Positions 26,101-37,599 of a stretch of DNA of 64,000 nt are shown one piece after another; positions within the stretch are counted from its first letter, which is position 1, and the number at the start of each line of letters is the position of its first letter. A program made the translations under genes and the position numbers. The stretch comes from Romanomermis culicivorax. Lineage: Eukaryota > Nematoda > Enoplea > Mermithida > Mermithidae. Below the pieces are notes generated by a model, which was not told where the DNA came from, did no database searches, and saw only the letters and a program-made list of their open reading frames with translations. The stretch is from contig CAWUHX010000175.1 of the NCBI GenBank assembly GCA_963922205.1, positions 702,175 to 766,174 on the forward strand, written 5' to 3'.

Positions 26101-29100
26101 CTTTTTCTTCGCAGTCTAAATTAAAAGCCGAAAACGAAAGTTTCATAAAATGCTAATAACCGGAATCATTGTCCCATACCAATATGTTCTTTGAAAATTG
26201 GTTCAACACTGACCGTTCTTTCCTTGCTCAGTTCTAAATCGTACATTTCTCTAATGTATATTCCCCGATAATTACCGCATCTAACTTTATACTGGATGCT
26301 GCTGTCCATATATCGATAATTGGACGTCATGAAGTTAAAGACATCATCAATCTCAAAATGACCGGAATTGCACATTAGGAGAAAAAATTGTTTAAATTGA
26401 GGCTAATAAGATACCTGAACAAGTCCTTGGCCAGTCGACAAATATTCAAAATCTTCCAATCTCTTTGCCGTATTTTCCAGTGCACATTTAATAGAGATTG
26501 GAGAATACAAAACACTTTCGTATTTCAAACCAGATATAACGCAAGCTATAAAAAAATATTTCGGTTGAAATAGTGAGTGATAAAGGTTAACCTCAGGGTA
26601 CGAGGAACTTCAACACTAAGAAGCTCTGAAGAAAAAAGCCTTGAAAACTTTCTTTGTAAGTTTTCTCAAGTCCATCATAAACAAATATTTTTGCCTTCTG
26701 CAGTAAAACTAATCCGCTCTAACAGACATTTCTGGATTTTTTTTGACATTTCTGGACTTCATGCGTCGAAATATTAGCACAGATCAATTTTCAATGATTT
26801 CAACTACGGAAAAAATAAGTCGGAGTTTTTATTTTTCCTCACCAACACAGCCAGCGGCATTGGGGCTACTCATTGATGTCCCGTTCAATAGTTGACTGTA
26901 TTTTAATGTCCAATTTGGAACGCTAGTAAATGCAGCACCCGGAGCACAAATGCTAACTCCCAATCCTCCGTCGGGAGCCGGTCCTCTCGAAGACCAAGAA
27001 AACATACTTAAAGGCAGTTTACGACGAATACTGTACAATTCCTGCATCATTGTCGTCGATACATATGCTCCAACACCTTTAAAATCGAACAGCTTTCAAA
27101 AAATAGAGAACATTCATCATGAGAATGTGGAGTGTCCTATTTTTTGCTCAATATACGAGTAAAATATATACATGACGACGAGTACGCTTAACCACGAACA
27201 TGCAAACAACTCGAGGAACACTTGAGATTATTTTCAGAGAAAGCTTTTTAAAGGTACCACTGTTTTTTTTTGTACAACACCCTTTTGTACTTGTGCAAAG
27301 ATTGAAGTCAAAAGTCTTTGTACATTTTAATTTTTCTTTGTACAAAAAAATTTTCGTTTCGTTAATACTTTTTAGTAATCCTGAACCCAGTGATAACGTT
27401 GGTTTGAGATTTTTGAGCACTGAAAGGACAGGGAGGAAATCAAAACTACAAGAGAATTTATGTTCAAATTTTTTTATCAGAAGTAAGGTTAGGATCAGGA
27501 ATATTTTCAGGTTTGGTAGAAATAGAGGAAAAATAATCATTTAGCAAGTCAGCTTTATCAATAGGACTGATGGCAATTATGTCTCTATATTTAAGATCAG
27601 GAATACCTAGATGCAGAAAGTTTACTATTCACATGCTGATAAAATTGGTGTAATTTTCCAGCTTCAACAAGATTCATCTCTTTCATTATTTGATGTCTTT
27701 TAGTTTCTGACCTCAATTTATTTCTAGGTATGCTTGGATGCATTCAGGTTTTTTTGTACAGGCCAGGTTGCCATGTGCAACTTGGGGAAAAATTTTAGTG
27801 GCACAGATAGATTTTTGGTCGCTCGCTCTAAAATCAATGAATAAGCTCTCAGGAGCTAGCTTTCTTAAATCTCAGGAGCTAGCTTTCTTAAATCTCATTT
27901 GATTCACGTCGGTTTTCAACTTTCAAAACTCAATTTTCTGAATTTTGGAATTTCGAACATCAGGATTCAATTTTGTATGCAGCTACGACGACAACATTGG
28001 CAATAGCTCGAGACTGACGTACATCGTTCCTCCTGGAGAAAAGAATCTTTGTACATGTACAAAGATTGTCAAAATTTTTCTTTGTACAAGGGAAAAAATC
28101 TTTGTAGAGTACAAAAAAACAAACTATGAAAGGTACCACGTAACAATCAAATTCCGAAGCATTATAATGCACACTACTTCATATTATTTTCGTGCCCCTT
28201 TGTGTTTTTGAATAGGCTTCAGCGTTGACAAAAGTTTACTCGAGCTATCGCGCAGGAAAACTTACTGATGCACGCATCTAGTCGACCTCCGGGGCAAGAA
28301 ACTGAACTCAAGGCGGGACCATCATTAGAGGCACAAGTCACAAATGTGATATCATGCTTGTACACCGCCTCTTCGATTGCTTTGCAAATTGGTCTGAAGA
28401 AATATATGTACGTGCAAATCGAGAATTGAAAGAGCAACACTTGAGAAAAATTTCAATACCCATATTCGAAAAAATGAACATCTTCGGCGAAACTGTAATT
28501 AATAATGTCCACTTTAGCCTCGATGCATAAATTAATCTGTTGAAAGATGAGAAAATATAATAATTATTGTAGAACAGATTTCCCGTGACCAGGTTGTTTC
28601 AATAAATATGTATGAATTCCGTTCTATGTCAACAAAGCTATCAATGAATAAAAGCATAAGAAAAGACTTGTTCCAAAAAAGTTTCATAAGAGCACGATCA
28701 CGGAAAAAAGTTCAGCCAACTTTTGGTCTAAAAGATTGAATATGTAGAACGAATGAAGTATTCTTACAGCTCGGGTTAATGCCGTTCCTGTTTCCATGCC
28801 ATTGAGTCTATTATCACCAATACATAAGGATAATATCTGGGCGCCGGGTGCCAAACCGTTACGATCTACGTCGTCGGGGAAGCAGGCCGCAGCTATGCTG
28901 GCCACATGGGTGCCATGAGCACCTTGAAATTGGAGGAAAATGCGATCAGCATATTCTTCATTGAAGAGAATAAAACTTGAATCATTAACGATTCTCACCA
29001 CTGTTGGCAACAATTTGCAGTAAATCGCCGTTATCGTAAAAATTGACGCTATAAGTCAACAAGTCTGAAGACGAAGACAATAACCAGTCAGAATGATTCA

Positions 29101-32100
29101 AGAAAAATTAAGTATTAAAAATTAAAAAAGAACAAAGGTTACAGTTTACACTATGGTCGTAAATTTAGTTATACATTAGTGGCACAGTGTAAGTAAAAAA
29201 TCGCACACCCAATACCTGAATTTATTTTGAAATTACAATCTGACCTATTCACCTCTGCTAGTAAAATGAGCATAGTCCTTAGTTTCACGAAAGCTTCTCA
29301 AGATTTTGCATCGTTTGAGATTACCACAAAACGTAGTGTCAACGCATGCTCTAAAACAGAAAAGGAGCTCCGCTCAAAAGTGACAAAATTTCCGAAAAGC
29401 GAGAGCATACACGTAACGGATCCCGAGTTCTGGAGGGGGGCCAAGTGACTTTTTTCGGACAGGGGGCCAACGATTCCACAAAATTTTAGGGGAGTTCCCC
29501 AAGATAAAACATAGATTTTTTCCGCCAAAAATGTCCGAAAAACGGTTGAAAAAATAGTAATTTTTATCTAGGAAAATCGTTGTATTACAGGCGCAGAGCG
29601 CCGAGAAAATTCATATTTGACTTTTTTGTTCAGAAATTGGCATTTTTTCAGCAGTTTCCGACCAAAAGTACGGGGTCCCTATGACTATCATTCGGCTAGC
29701 CATAGGACTGAAAAATCCTGGGACATTACTCAATGGTTAGTCATATGGCCGAATATTTCTTGGGGGGGATCCTATTGCACTTCCTCCCAATTACATGTAT
29801 GAGTAATTTTTTTTATATATTTCATTATTTAATAATCACAATACAACATACCTGTACTTGGGGGGGGTTGGGGGGGACCCCCCCCAACTCGGCCAACCCA
29901 GTACCCAAAATCATTTCCCCCCAACCCCCCCCCCCCCAGTTGGGAAAAAATTAAAAAAATTTGCCAAAAAGTGTATGTTTTTTGGCCTTTTTTGGGAAAA
30001 ATTTCGACTTTTTCCTACACCCCCCCCCCCCCAAATATCGGATTTACCCCCCCCCCTCCCAACTGGTCGGAGGTCTTACAGGTATGCAATACAATAGTGA
30101 TACTGTATTGTGATTAAAGCTGTAATTTACGTCCACATTTTTCCGTCATGATAAACGATGCAGTCCATAACAGGGCCACAGTCCTCGTATGCGGTGTCGA
30201 GTTCATTGATTTGATCCGAAAGAGCAGCCAAATCTTCCTTTTTCCATTTTTCCTCCTATGGTCATAATTAAAAATATATTGAGCGAAAAAACGATTACGG
30301 CCCTAAACAATGGTCGCAATCGGAACCAGTGGACGAGCATACATTCGTTCAGTCATGAGTTGACGGCTCTTCTTGCCTCACGCCTCACGGATATTAATAA
30401 AATAAAAAGATCAGGAAAATTTCATCTGAATTTGAAAGATAGAAGCAATACAACAAAAATATTGATTAGACGATGAGAGATAGAAACGCTTTTCGTTTTT
30501 TTTTATCGAGTATGAACTATTCCACAGAGACGGAAGCCAGTTACCATTTAGTAGACAGTCAGTCAGCGGCGTAAGTGTGGTCATAACATGATTTTACCAA
30601 TGCCGAATTACTGTTCTACATTTATAAGCATACATGAAATTGGGGGAAGTGCTAGGACCCCCCTTGAAATCGTCGGTCATATGGTTAGCCATTGGGTGAC
30701 TCCCCCCAGGATTTATCAATTTTATGGCTAGCCATATGGTAGTCATAGGGACCCCCAGACTTTTGATCGGAGAAATACTGAAAAATGTCAATCTTTTGAT
30801 GAAAAGTGTCAGTTTTTGAACAAAAAAAATGGTTAGGAACTCAATTTTTTCACGAACACATTTTTTACGGTTCTTTTAGGCAAAAGTCATACATGTAATT
30901 GGGGGGAAGTGCTATGGGAACCCCCCCCCCCCAGAAATCGTCGACCATATGGCTAGCCATTGGGCGACCCCCCCCCCCCCCCAGGATTTTCCAATCCTAT
31001 GGCTAGCCATATGGTAGCCCTAGGGACCCCCATAGTTTTAGTCGGAAAAACACTGAAAAATGTCAATTTTTGAGCAAAAAATGGTCAAAAACGTCAATTT
31101 TCTCGGCGCTTCGCGCCATAAGTGCGTATTTTATCATTTTTTAGACAAAAATTACTACTTTCTAAACCGTTTTTCGGACATTTTTCACGGAAAAAATCGA
31201 ATTTTTTTTCCTTCAGGGACCTCTCCCCCCAAAATTTTGGGAATTACTGACCCCCGGCCCCAAAAAAGTGCTCCAACCCCCCCAGACCTTGGAGTTCCGT
31301 TACATGTATGGCAAAAGTTACTATTTTTTAAACCGGTTTTCAGACTTTTTTGGTGAAAAAAATCGATGCTTTCGCCTTCAGAGACCCCCCTAAAGTTTTG
31401 GGAAATCGGTGACCCCGGCCCCAAAAATGTCGCCTGCTCCCCTCTCCCCAGACCTCGGGGACCTGTTACATGTATATTTATAGGCACAGTAAATACTTCC
31501 CAAGCGAAACAGGGATTTACAGTCTGGCCATGTTGTCTGTACTCATAATAATAATACAAAAATGAAAATCAGAAAACTGACTTAGTGCCTAGAATTTTAG
31601 TCATTTCAAATAAATTACAAAACAACGAAAATTTTAGAAATAGCTTGCTATAGCATTTTGAAAAGATCTACTCCAAGTCTAAAATTGACACCATGCACAC
31701 GAAGTAATAGCCATGACTAGAGCGACTAGACTAACAAAGAAAGCATGAAATTCTATTACTACTAAGATATTTACTAGCTCTGTGGGATTTGTACCGATGG
31801 TCATTTCGAACTTGTCCATTTGGCGAGTAACGTCAGCAGTTGTCAGACGGTGCATTGGTGACCATAATTTTTCACGTCTTTCCTTCTGTAAAAATAATTG
31901 TGAGAGCAAAAGGCAGATGAGAATGTTTCTCTTTACTAGTGATGTTCCTCGGATATTTTTTTACATCCGGATATCCGGGTTTTTGGAGTGATCAGATATA
32001 GGGTTATCCGGATATCTGGTCATATACTCGTATATGTCACAAAATTGACTTGAGTTCACTGTTTTAAATTTTATGAAGACTAGGCTTCTAAAACGTTTTT

Positions 32101-34125
32101 TGAAGTCATCGCTGATGATGATAGATATCAAAAATTTCCCTATTGCAAACTGCCTTTACTTTAACAATCATCAAGTGAGAAAACGGTAAGAATAAAATCA
32201 TCAGAAAAGTTGGAATCAAAACTGAACGTTCAATATCGATGAAAATTATTGATTGTGATTGTGTTAACGATTGAGAAACCGTATTTGACGACCTGAGAGC
32301 CGCGATTGAGCCAAGTTCAAATTAGTAATGATAAGTATGTCCAAAATTCGCGCGCAGCGCTGCAAAATTTAAAGATTTCGATTTGCTGAAATGTACCGGA
32401 AGACACTTTTTTGTTCTCGACGGTCGAGTTTTTCTTCCACATTTGTGGAAAAAGCGCAAAGCTATAAAAAACTACAGGTGTAAATGAGATGAAATTGTGC
32501 CTGTGTTTGCTACGTTTAGTTGATTGTATCACAACTTGGCGCCCGTTGCAATTTAGCGCCTTGTATTTTATCTCGGTCCCATGCGATTGTAAAAAATTAA
32601 TTTATAAATTTCAGAGTACATCCCGTGTTTAGATTGCCGAAAAAACAATATTAAAAAAGGAAAAGAATATAGTTAAACAAAGTGTACAAAAATCTAATGA
32701 AGCAAACAGCGCAGATTATAAATGACATTTGTATAATGTGATGGACAAACTTGAAATGACTGATCGTTTTGTTCATCATAGTTTCTTATTGAGAAATTTC
32801 AAGTAAAATCCAAGAATTATATGAGACAACATAATAGGAAGCTATTTGCGTTTTGAACTGAATGCGCTGAAAATTTATCACTTACACATACTGTTTTTCG
32901 AGTAGAATTGGATAAATTCCAAGGGGTCCGCAAAGACAGACACTGAAAAAAAATTGCTTGTATAAATTCTTTGAGTAATTCAGTTCACCTAAGCAATAGT
33001 ACTGTTAATGCAGCTAGGTGAAGGAAATCTGAACACAAAACCTAAAAGGCATGCAGAAAACATCAACCACAGGCGAGGATAAACCGAAAATAAAGACAAA
33101 AACTGCAAGTTTGTCAATAAAAGCATATTTCATTTATCATTAGCTCACAACCTTTTTACTTGATCACTTCGCATTCATGTCATCTACAAAGTATATTGAT
33201 TGGATTTCACTATTGCCCGTTCAACGAATCCATCTAATGCTCTGACTTTCCTATTTTTATTCGTCATTGGTGCTGAAAGTATTCCATAAAACGTTAAGAT
33301 GTCCGGATATACTTTCATATCTGGACATCCGACGAGCATCACTATTCTCTACATACTATAAGACGTTCCTTGAGTCTTTTAGGATATAATTCATAAATAT
33401 TTTTGATGCCCAGATGATATTTTCCAGTCGGATTCGACCACTCTTCAGGTATCTATAAATAAAAGGTTAGTTGCATGTAGTTAATTTCGATAAAAAGATC
33501 TTTTACTTTCAATTTACGCCCAGTTAATCCAGTCAAATAGCCCTCTTCATTAGCCATTTTCACAAGTGACGTATCAACGTCTCCGGAGCCCGTGCAATCT
33601 ATCAAATCTAGAATTTTAGGCGCACCGGTTGATGTTATCTGAAACATAGTTAGAGTGAGAATTTTTTCCAAATAAGCTGACTAAACTATTCGAAGATTCG
33701 TGTATTGGATAACAAACGCGGGCCGAGTTCTGGGAAATTTTGAGTCGCTAATTCAAACTTTTCCATTTGAAGAATAGAACTAGTAATATCATAGTATCGT
33801 TCAGCGATAAATAATAGTTTGCTACTTGTTTCAAAATCCTTATCTTCAAATTTTCTATTGAAAATCGTATCTGCCAAGACAATCTTTCCATACTTTATAA
33901 ACAAGACACGCTACTGACCTGTAAACCTGGTGCAGCGGGATCAACACCAGTGTCCAAAATAGCGATAGTGACGTTGCGACCATCAAAAAGACGATTCTTT
34001 TTCAAAAAGCTTTGACATTGAGTTTCATTTTTCGGCAGAAGAGCACATAATGGTGAATTTTCTTCTTCAGTATCCCCAATTTGATTAGCGTCAGAGTTCT
34101 CGGTGAGTGGTGGTTCGTCTGACAT
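11173..34125 (-). CDS. TPP2: Tripeptidyl-peptidase II, complete, 27 exons
   Basis: Giant cytosolic subtilisin-family (S8) exopeptidase that removes tripeptides downstream of the proteasome. Exons: 33919-34125, 33507-33638, 33357-33452, 31775-31885, 30131-30255, 29253-29350, 28999-29064, 28768-28922, 28460-28536, 28266-28393, 26843-27076, 26415-26545, 26180-26351, 25955-26115, 25397-25580, 20873-20976, 20645-20812, 19822-19922, 19528-19762, 17821-18065, 17364-17548, 17170-17309, 12697-12827, 12189-12508, 11494-11720, 11320-11439, 11173-11262. Every junction is GT-AG and all phases agree. The sum is 4143 nt, about 1380 residues, close to known invertebrate lengths. Catalytic residues in this model are Asp58 (AILDTGVDP), His281 (GAHGTHVAS), oxyanion Asn379 (CASNDGP) and Ser466 (NGTSMSSP). 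The start ATG at 34125 gives MSDEPPL; another in-frame ATG is at 34164. The C-terminus, [20 protein letters not shown] then SSRRLF, matches the family's end. Introns range from 54 bp to 4.4 kb and most long ones hold transposons. Confidence 0.93.
14303..16385. mobile_element. Composite element of iterated GGACATTAGAGCGCA motifs
   Basis: Arrays of a 15-16-bp unit close to GGGACATTAGAGCGCA lie at about 14303-14462 and 14757-14908. Inverted arrays lie at about 15268-15360, 15735-15893 and 16296-16385. The outer ends, TACCGGACATTGGAGCGCGG and the complement ending TCTCGGTA, form an inverted repeat. Spacers are duplicated: 14480-14680 resembles 14917-15110, and 15150-15300 resembles 16178-16330. 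No transposase is visible and no convincing target duplication was found. Confidence 0.65.
15360..15733. mobile_element. hAT-type MITE nested in the composite element
   Basis: Ends CAGTGGCCGACGCA and TGCATCCGCCACTG are imperfect inverted repeats of the CAGTGGCGGA type common in hAT elements. Flanking octamers TATTGTCC (15352-15359) and TATTGTCA (15734-15741) match at 7 of 8. It is inserted within one inverted array of the composite element. Confidence 0.75.
16425..16625. repeat. Repeat paired with 36490-36690 in inverted orientation
   Basis: The text around GTAAACCCTCCTACCTGAG, then TTTTTTGATTATG and TATGCATA, is found as reverse complement near 36490-36690. The pair flanks most of the TPP2 gene. 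Confidence 0.55.
18066..19527. other. TPP2 intron 19, with a family D MITE at 19068-19423
   Basis: The family D copy starts TATACATGTGATT and ends GTTAAATGTACG. Its interior is shared with the copies at 30888-31310 and 34365-34758 (for example GCCATATGGTTAGCCATTGG). Its ends are mutated and no duplication is recognised. The rest of the intron shows no feature I recognise. Confidence 0.6.
21888..22867. mobile_element. hAT-type non-autonomous element (family C)
   Basis: Perfect terminal inverted repeats CACTGTTTTTTTCCAC and GTGGAAAAAAAACAGTG, apart from one A-run length difference, are flanked by an exact 8-bp duplication CTCCTAAC (21880-21887 and 22868-22875). Just inside each end are several TTTCCACATTTGTGGAAAAA-type palindromes. 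The GC palindrome CGGCGCTTCGCGCTGG sits near 22500. No open frame of note. Partial relatives lie at 4140-4880 and 38050-38241. Confidence 0.88.
24845..25357. mobile_element. hAT-type element related to family C
   Basis: Starts CACTGTTTTTTCCCG and ends GTGGGAAAAACAATG. Flanking octamers CCGGGTCA and CCGGGACA differ at one base. It repeats the subterminal TTTCCACA/TGTGGAAA palindromes of family C. Confidence 0.72.
27258..28128. mobile_element. hAT-type element with iterated TTTGTAC motifs
   Basis: Lies in TPP2 intron 10. Left end CACTGTTTTTTTTTGTAC and right end GTACAAAAAAACAAACTATG are imperfect inverted repeats. An exact 8-bp duplication AAAGGTAC flanks them (27250-27257 and 28129-28136). 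Both subterminal regions carry several CTTTGTACA copies. The two overlapping open frames here have no family resemblance. Confidence 0.8.
29406..29801. mobile_element. Family D MITE in TPP2 intron 5
   Basis: Begins CATACACGTAACGGATCCC and ends CCAATTACATGTATG, so it lies in inverted orientation relative to the copy at 30888-31310. The flanking octamers no longer match. It contains a variant of the GC palindrome near 29590 (GGCGCAGAGCGCCG). Confidence 0.7.
29847..30086. mobile_element. hAT-type MITE, family A (240 bp)
   Basis: Perfect 10-bp termini CATACCTGTA and TACAGGTATG are flanked by an exact 8-bp duplication CAATACAA (29839-29846 and 30087-30094). The interior is dominated by C-runs and shares GACCTCCGACCAGTTGGG and GTGTATGTTTTTTGGCC with copies at 40489, 47993 and 38670. 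It lies 45 bp upstream of exon 5's donor, inside intron 5. Confidence 0.92.
30629..31476. mobile_element. Family D MITE split by a second family D copy
   Basis: Outer ends CATACATGAAATTGGGGG and GTTACATGTATA are flanked by TTTATAAG and TTTATAGG, matching 7 of 8. The outer copy is interrupted at 30888-31310 by a younger member of the same family. It lies in TPP2 intron 4. Confidence 0.78.
30888..31310. mobile_element. Family D MITE, young copy
   Basis: Ends CATACATGTAATTGGGG and CGTTACATGTATG are flanked by an exact 8-bp duplication GCAAAAGT (30880-30887 and 31311-31318). It is inserted within the older family D copy. The interior carries the palindrome CGGCGCTTCGCGCC near 31105. Confidence 0.88.
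31937..33344. mobile_element. hAT-like element at the splice donor of TPP2 intron 3
   Basis: Ends TAGTGATGTTCCTCGGAT and the complement ending GACGAGCATCACTA are inverted repeats with three mismatches. Flanking octamers CTCTTTAC and TTCTCTAC match at 6 of 8. Near each end are ATCCGGATATCCGG-like palindromes. The right octamer covers the GT of the exon 3 donor (33355-33356 side, minus strand), so the insertion lies within a few bases of the splice site. Confidence 0.6.
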
Positions 34126-34364
34126 CTTGATCTTATCTACTAGAAGATCTGAAGTATTGCACATTCCAGATATTGTGTGAGGGTGAACACCAAGCCAGGG
34201 ATGTCTTTCGGAGGGGACACATTACTTTCACTTAATTTAGTGTAAAATTGGCATTTCTGACTTTACATTTTCTTGAAGAAAACAAAAACCAAAGGTACCT
34301 TTGCCTTTTTTAACACCTGAAACATTTTGGGGGCGCCATACCCCCAACCTAGCTGCCTACAGGC

Positions 34365-34758
34365 CATACATGTAATTGGGGGGAGTGCTATGGGACTCCC
34401 CCCAGAAATCGTCGACCACATGGCTAGTCATTGGGCGACCCCCTCTCCAGGATTTTCCAATCCTATGGCTAGCCATATGGTAGCCGCAGGAACCTCCATA
34501 CTTTTGATCGAACAAATACTGAAAATGTCCATTTTTGAACAAAAAATGGTCAAAATGTCAATTTTCTCGCGCCATGAATATACTTTTTTCGATCTCTTTA
34601 GAAAAAATTACTATTTTTTGAACTATGTTTAGGAACTTTTTCCGTGAAAAAATAATTCAGAGACCCCTTCCCCCAAAATTTTGGGAATCACTGACCCCCG
34701 GCCCAAAAAAATTCGCCCAACCCCCCCCCCCAGACCTCGGGGCCCCATTACATGTATG
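34365..34758. mobile_element. Family D MITE upstream of TPP2
   Basis: Ends CATACATGTAATTGGGG and CATTACATGTATG. Flanking octamers CTACAGGC (34357-34364) and CAACAGGC (34759-34766) differ at one base. It lies about 240 bp upstream of the TPP2 start codon, so it may sit in or near the promoter or 5' UTR. Confidence 0.82.
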
Positions 34759-37242
34759 CAACAGGCCCGGTGAACACATATTAAAAACACTAGGAACATT
34801 TATATAGAGCGAAAAAGATCGAAATACATAAGGAAATTCGTCCAAAATACACAGCAACCCAGTTTAGCCTGAGCATTAGTGGGAGAAAATTAAATAAACT
34901 ATACCAGTTAAACTAATACGATTCTGTCCATGATAGATAGAACGAAATTGTTAAGAAATCAAAAATATCTACACCTTGTTTCAACCGGTCTTTGCATAGC
35001 TCTGAAACATTCGAGCTTCAAAAAAGTATGATCAAACTGACTAAAACTATTTTCTTGAGCGAAATCATTCGATGATTGTTGCAGTAACATATATAAGATC
35101 GGTTCATTAAGTCTGGCTCTTCCAAAGCTCGAAGGATACTTCAGCCTTCGCTAAATCTACATTTTTTCACAAACTTGACTATCCAGCACACATATTGGGC
35201 GGTAATGCCATAAGAACCCGCCCCCAAAAATCGTCAGCTGTTAGCTAGTCATTTAGTGGCCTCCTCAAACTGTTTATGACTAAAATGGGCAACTAGAAAC
35301 GAAAAACAGAAAACACCACATTCATAGTGCTGCTTATCCTTTGTGTTGTATTGTATGTTATTATTCGAAATAAAACACCGCAAAAAATATGTTTAAGCTT
35401 CCTGAACAATTCTACGGAAATACTTGAATTTCCTTAGGATGACATTTCTGTGGGAATCGTAGACTTTTTCGACATTTTTCCTCATCTCAAAATGTAGGGT
35501 GAGCACGATTCTTAAGGTGTAGTCAGTCAGTGTGTTATTTTTGGACGTACATTTTTGTTATTCGGCGAAAGAAGTCACCAATTTTTTCGCTATTTTCTCC
35601 ATGTCGTTTTATCGCTCAAAAATACCCCCTGCTTTATTTCTGCTGTTTTTTGAGCTGCAGTCACTAGTTTGCCGCAAATGAAGGAAAACGCAGAAAAATT
35701 TAGTTTTGGGTCAGATAACGATAGGATTATGTGTATGTCAAACTTCAAGAGCAAAAAGGCAACAGGTAAATTATTGTTTCGGCGCCGTTTCATTTCGTTT
35801 AGAAAATTTTGCTGATCATTTTTCGGCTATGCCGGAGCTGTGGAAATGATCCCTGAAGGAGTGGAATGCTGGCGCAGATTAGCCGATTTTCATGCTTTTG
35901 CCGGGAATGTGATTAAGAAAAATGCAGTTATCTTGCAAATTGTTCAAATGAATTGATTTTTTAAAATAAGCTTGGGTTTGAAGTTGAGCCTAGCCGACTT
36001 TGTGGCTGAGTTGGCCAGGCGCTGTAGGTCAACGGTAGCTGTCTTAGCTTTACCAGAATGATTCTTTGGTCCGCAAGTCATACAGTATCTTTAATTGACA
36101 AAAACACTTAGTACTTATGCATTATACACCCCGTAAAATTTTTTCGACTTCTGCATAATGTACAACCGATAACAGCTAAGCCTAATTCCGAACCTAGGTC
36201 TAAACCTGAACTAAAAATGCGTAAGTACCAAAAAATTCACAAGACTACTATATTTTTTTGATTAAGGCGCCGCAAAATTGCAAAATCGGCTCATCTGCGC
36301 CAGTATCCCATGTCTTCAGGAATCGTTTCCACGGACTCGGAAGAGCTGAAAATGATCAGTAAAATTTTCTGAACAAGATGAAATGCTTTTTGTTGATTTT
36401 GGAGTTGATTCATGAAAAATACTCTTTTTCAATAATCGTGTGCGTGTCGTGAAAGAATGGAATTCTTTGGATGAACATCAGTCATGCACGAGAAAAATTT
36501 TTCAGGAGGGTACTCGGAATTTTCATTGAGGAGAGGTAGAGGTTAACGAACAGAAACAAAAAAGCTCTTTGTCATACATAAATATGCATAATCAAAAAAT
36601 GCCTTCCAAAAAATTCAGGGGGCATATGCCGATATTTCCGGGCAAGGGGCGTGTAGTGGGTCACAGGTAGGAAGGTTTACCCCTATCACCCTATGTGCAT
36701 GTATGATGAACGTACTGCGTCCTCGAATAGTCTAAAAAATTTTGCAGAAAAATCATTTAAATACATTTTGATTGTTGTGATGAGCATACATTTAACGGAA
36801 CCCCGAGGGCCGGGGGGTCACGCAATTTTTATGCGGCCGGAGATCATCGACTCCCCAAAATTTTTTTGGCGCGGGGTCCCTGATAGAAAAAAATCAATTT
36901 TTTTAATAAAAAAAGTCAGAAAGCGGTTCAGAAAATAATAATTTTTGTTTAAAAAACCGTAAAAATATATTCATGGCGCGAGGCGCCAAGAAGATTGACA
37001 TTTTTGACCATTTTTTGTTCAAAAAATGACATTCTTCATTAAAAAATTGGCATTTTTCAGTATTTTTCCAACCAAAAGTATGGGGGCCGCATGACTACCA
37101 TATGGCTAGCCATATAGACGACTTCTGGAAATTCTGTATGGTGATGAGGTGTAATTTAGTTAGCTGTTAAACTTTTCCGTTCATTTTGTATTGTATTAAA
37201 TTTACCTTTTGTAATTAACAAATTATCGCATCTTATCTTATC
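34759..37242. other. Intergenic, repeats only
   Basis: Inverted segments at about 35800-35915 and 36275-36390 pair (shared TGGCGCAGATTAGCCGATTT-like text). 36490-36690 pairs with 16425-16625. 36785-37117 is a truncated family D copy starting CATACATTTAACGG. The stretch ends in a TTATC microsatellite near 37210-37250 that could be the tail of a retroposon. Confidence 0.55.
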
Positions 37243-37506
37243 TTGTCTTATCATAGAAACCTTGTAACGGTCCATTTCTCATGTAATGAGAATGGAGAAA
37301 AAATATTTGACCTCTTCCGCCAACCCAATAGCGAAAAGAAAACGATCGATTATCGATGGTTGCAGAAGGTGCTGAAAAATAAATTTTCCGACGTTTTAGA
37401 GGCCTCGAAGTCAAAATTGCGCTATGCGCCGAACGAGTTATTTTTGTCAGCTCTTCCTTTTTTTCTTCAAAACTTGAGAAATTCGTTTTTAAAAGTCTAT
37501 AACTGA
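37243..37506 (+). CDS. Coding-like exon of unknown identity
   Basis: An open plus-strand stretch whose later part (about 37300-37460) uses many GC-ending codons, unlike the AT-rich surroundings. It includes GEKIFDLFRQPNSEKKTIDY and KLRYAPNELFLSALPF. ATGAG|AATGG could be a splice acceptor near 37291. I do not recognise the family, and no further exon could be linked to it. It could equally be a fragment of an unrecognised transposon gene. Confidence 0.3.
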   Translation: MSYHRNLVTVHFSCNENGEKIFDLFRQPNSEKKTIDYRWLQKVLKNKFSDVLEASKSKLRYAPNELFLSALPFFLQNLRNSFLKVYN

Positions 37507-37599
37507 TGCGAACTGCATGAAATACAAGGGGAGTAAGGTTTTAATAATTTTTTAATGAAATTAAGCGAATCTATCAATTTTAGAGTGAGCAATTATCTG

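Noticed and set aside
27148-27544. Overlapping frames of 114 and 130 codons on opposite strands
   Set aside because: Both fall in the hAT-type element with iterated TTTGTAC motifs and show no family pattern.
33686-33904. 72-codon minus-strand frame inside TPP2 intron 1
   Set aside because: The phases of exons 1 and 2 join correctly without it, and it has no TPP2 resemblance.
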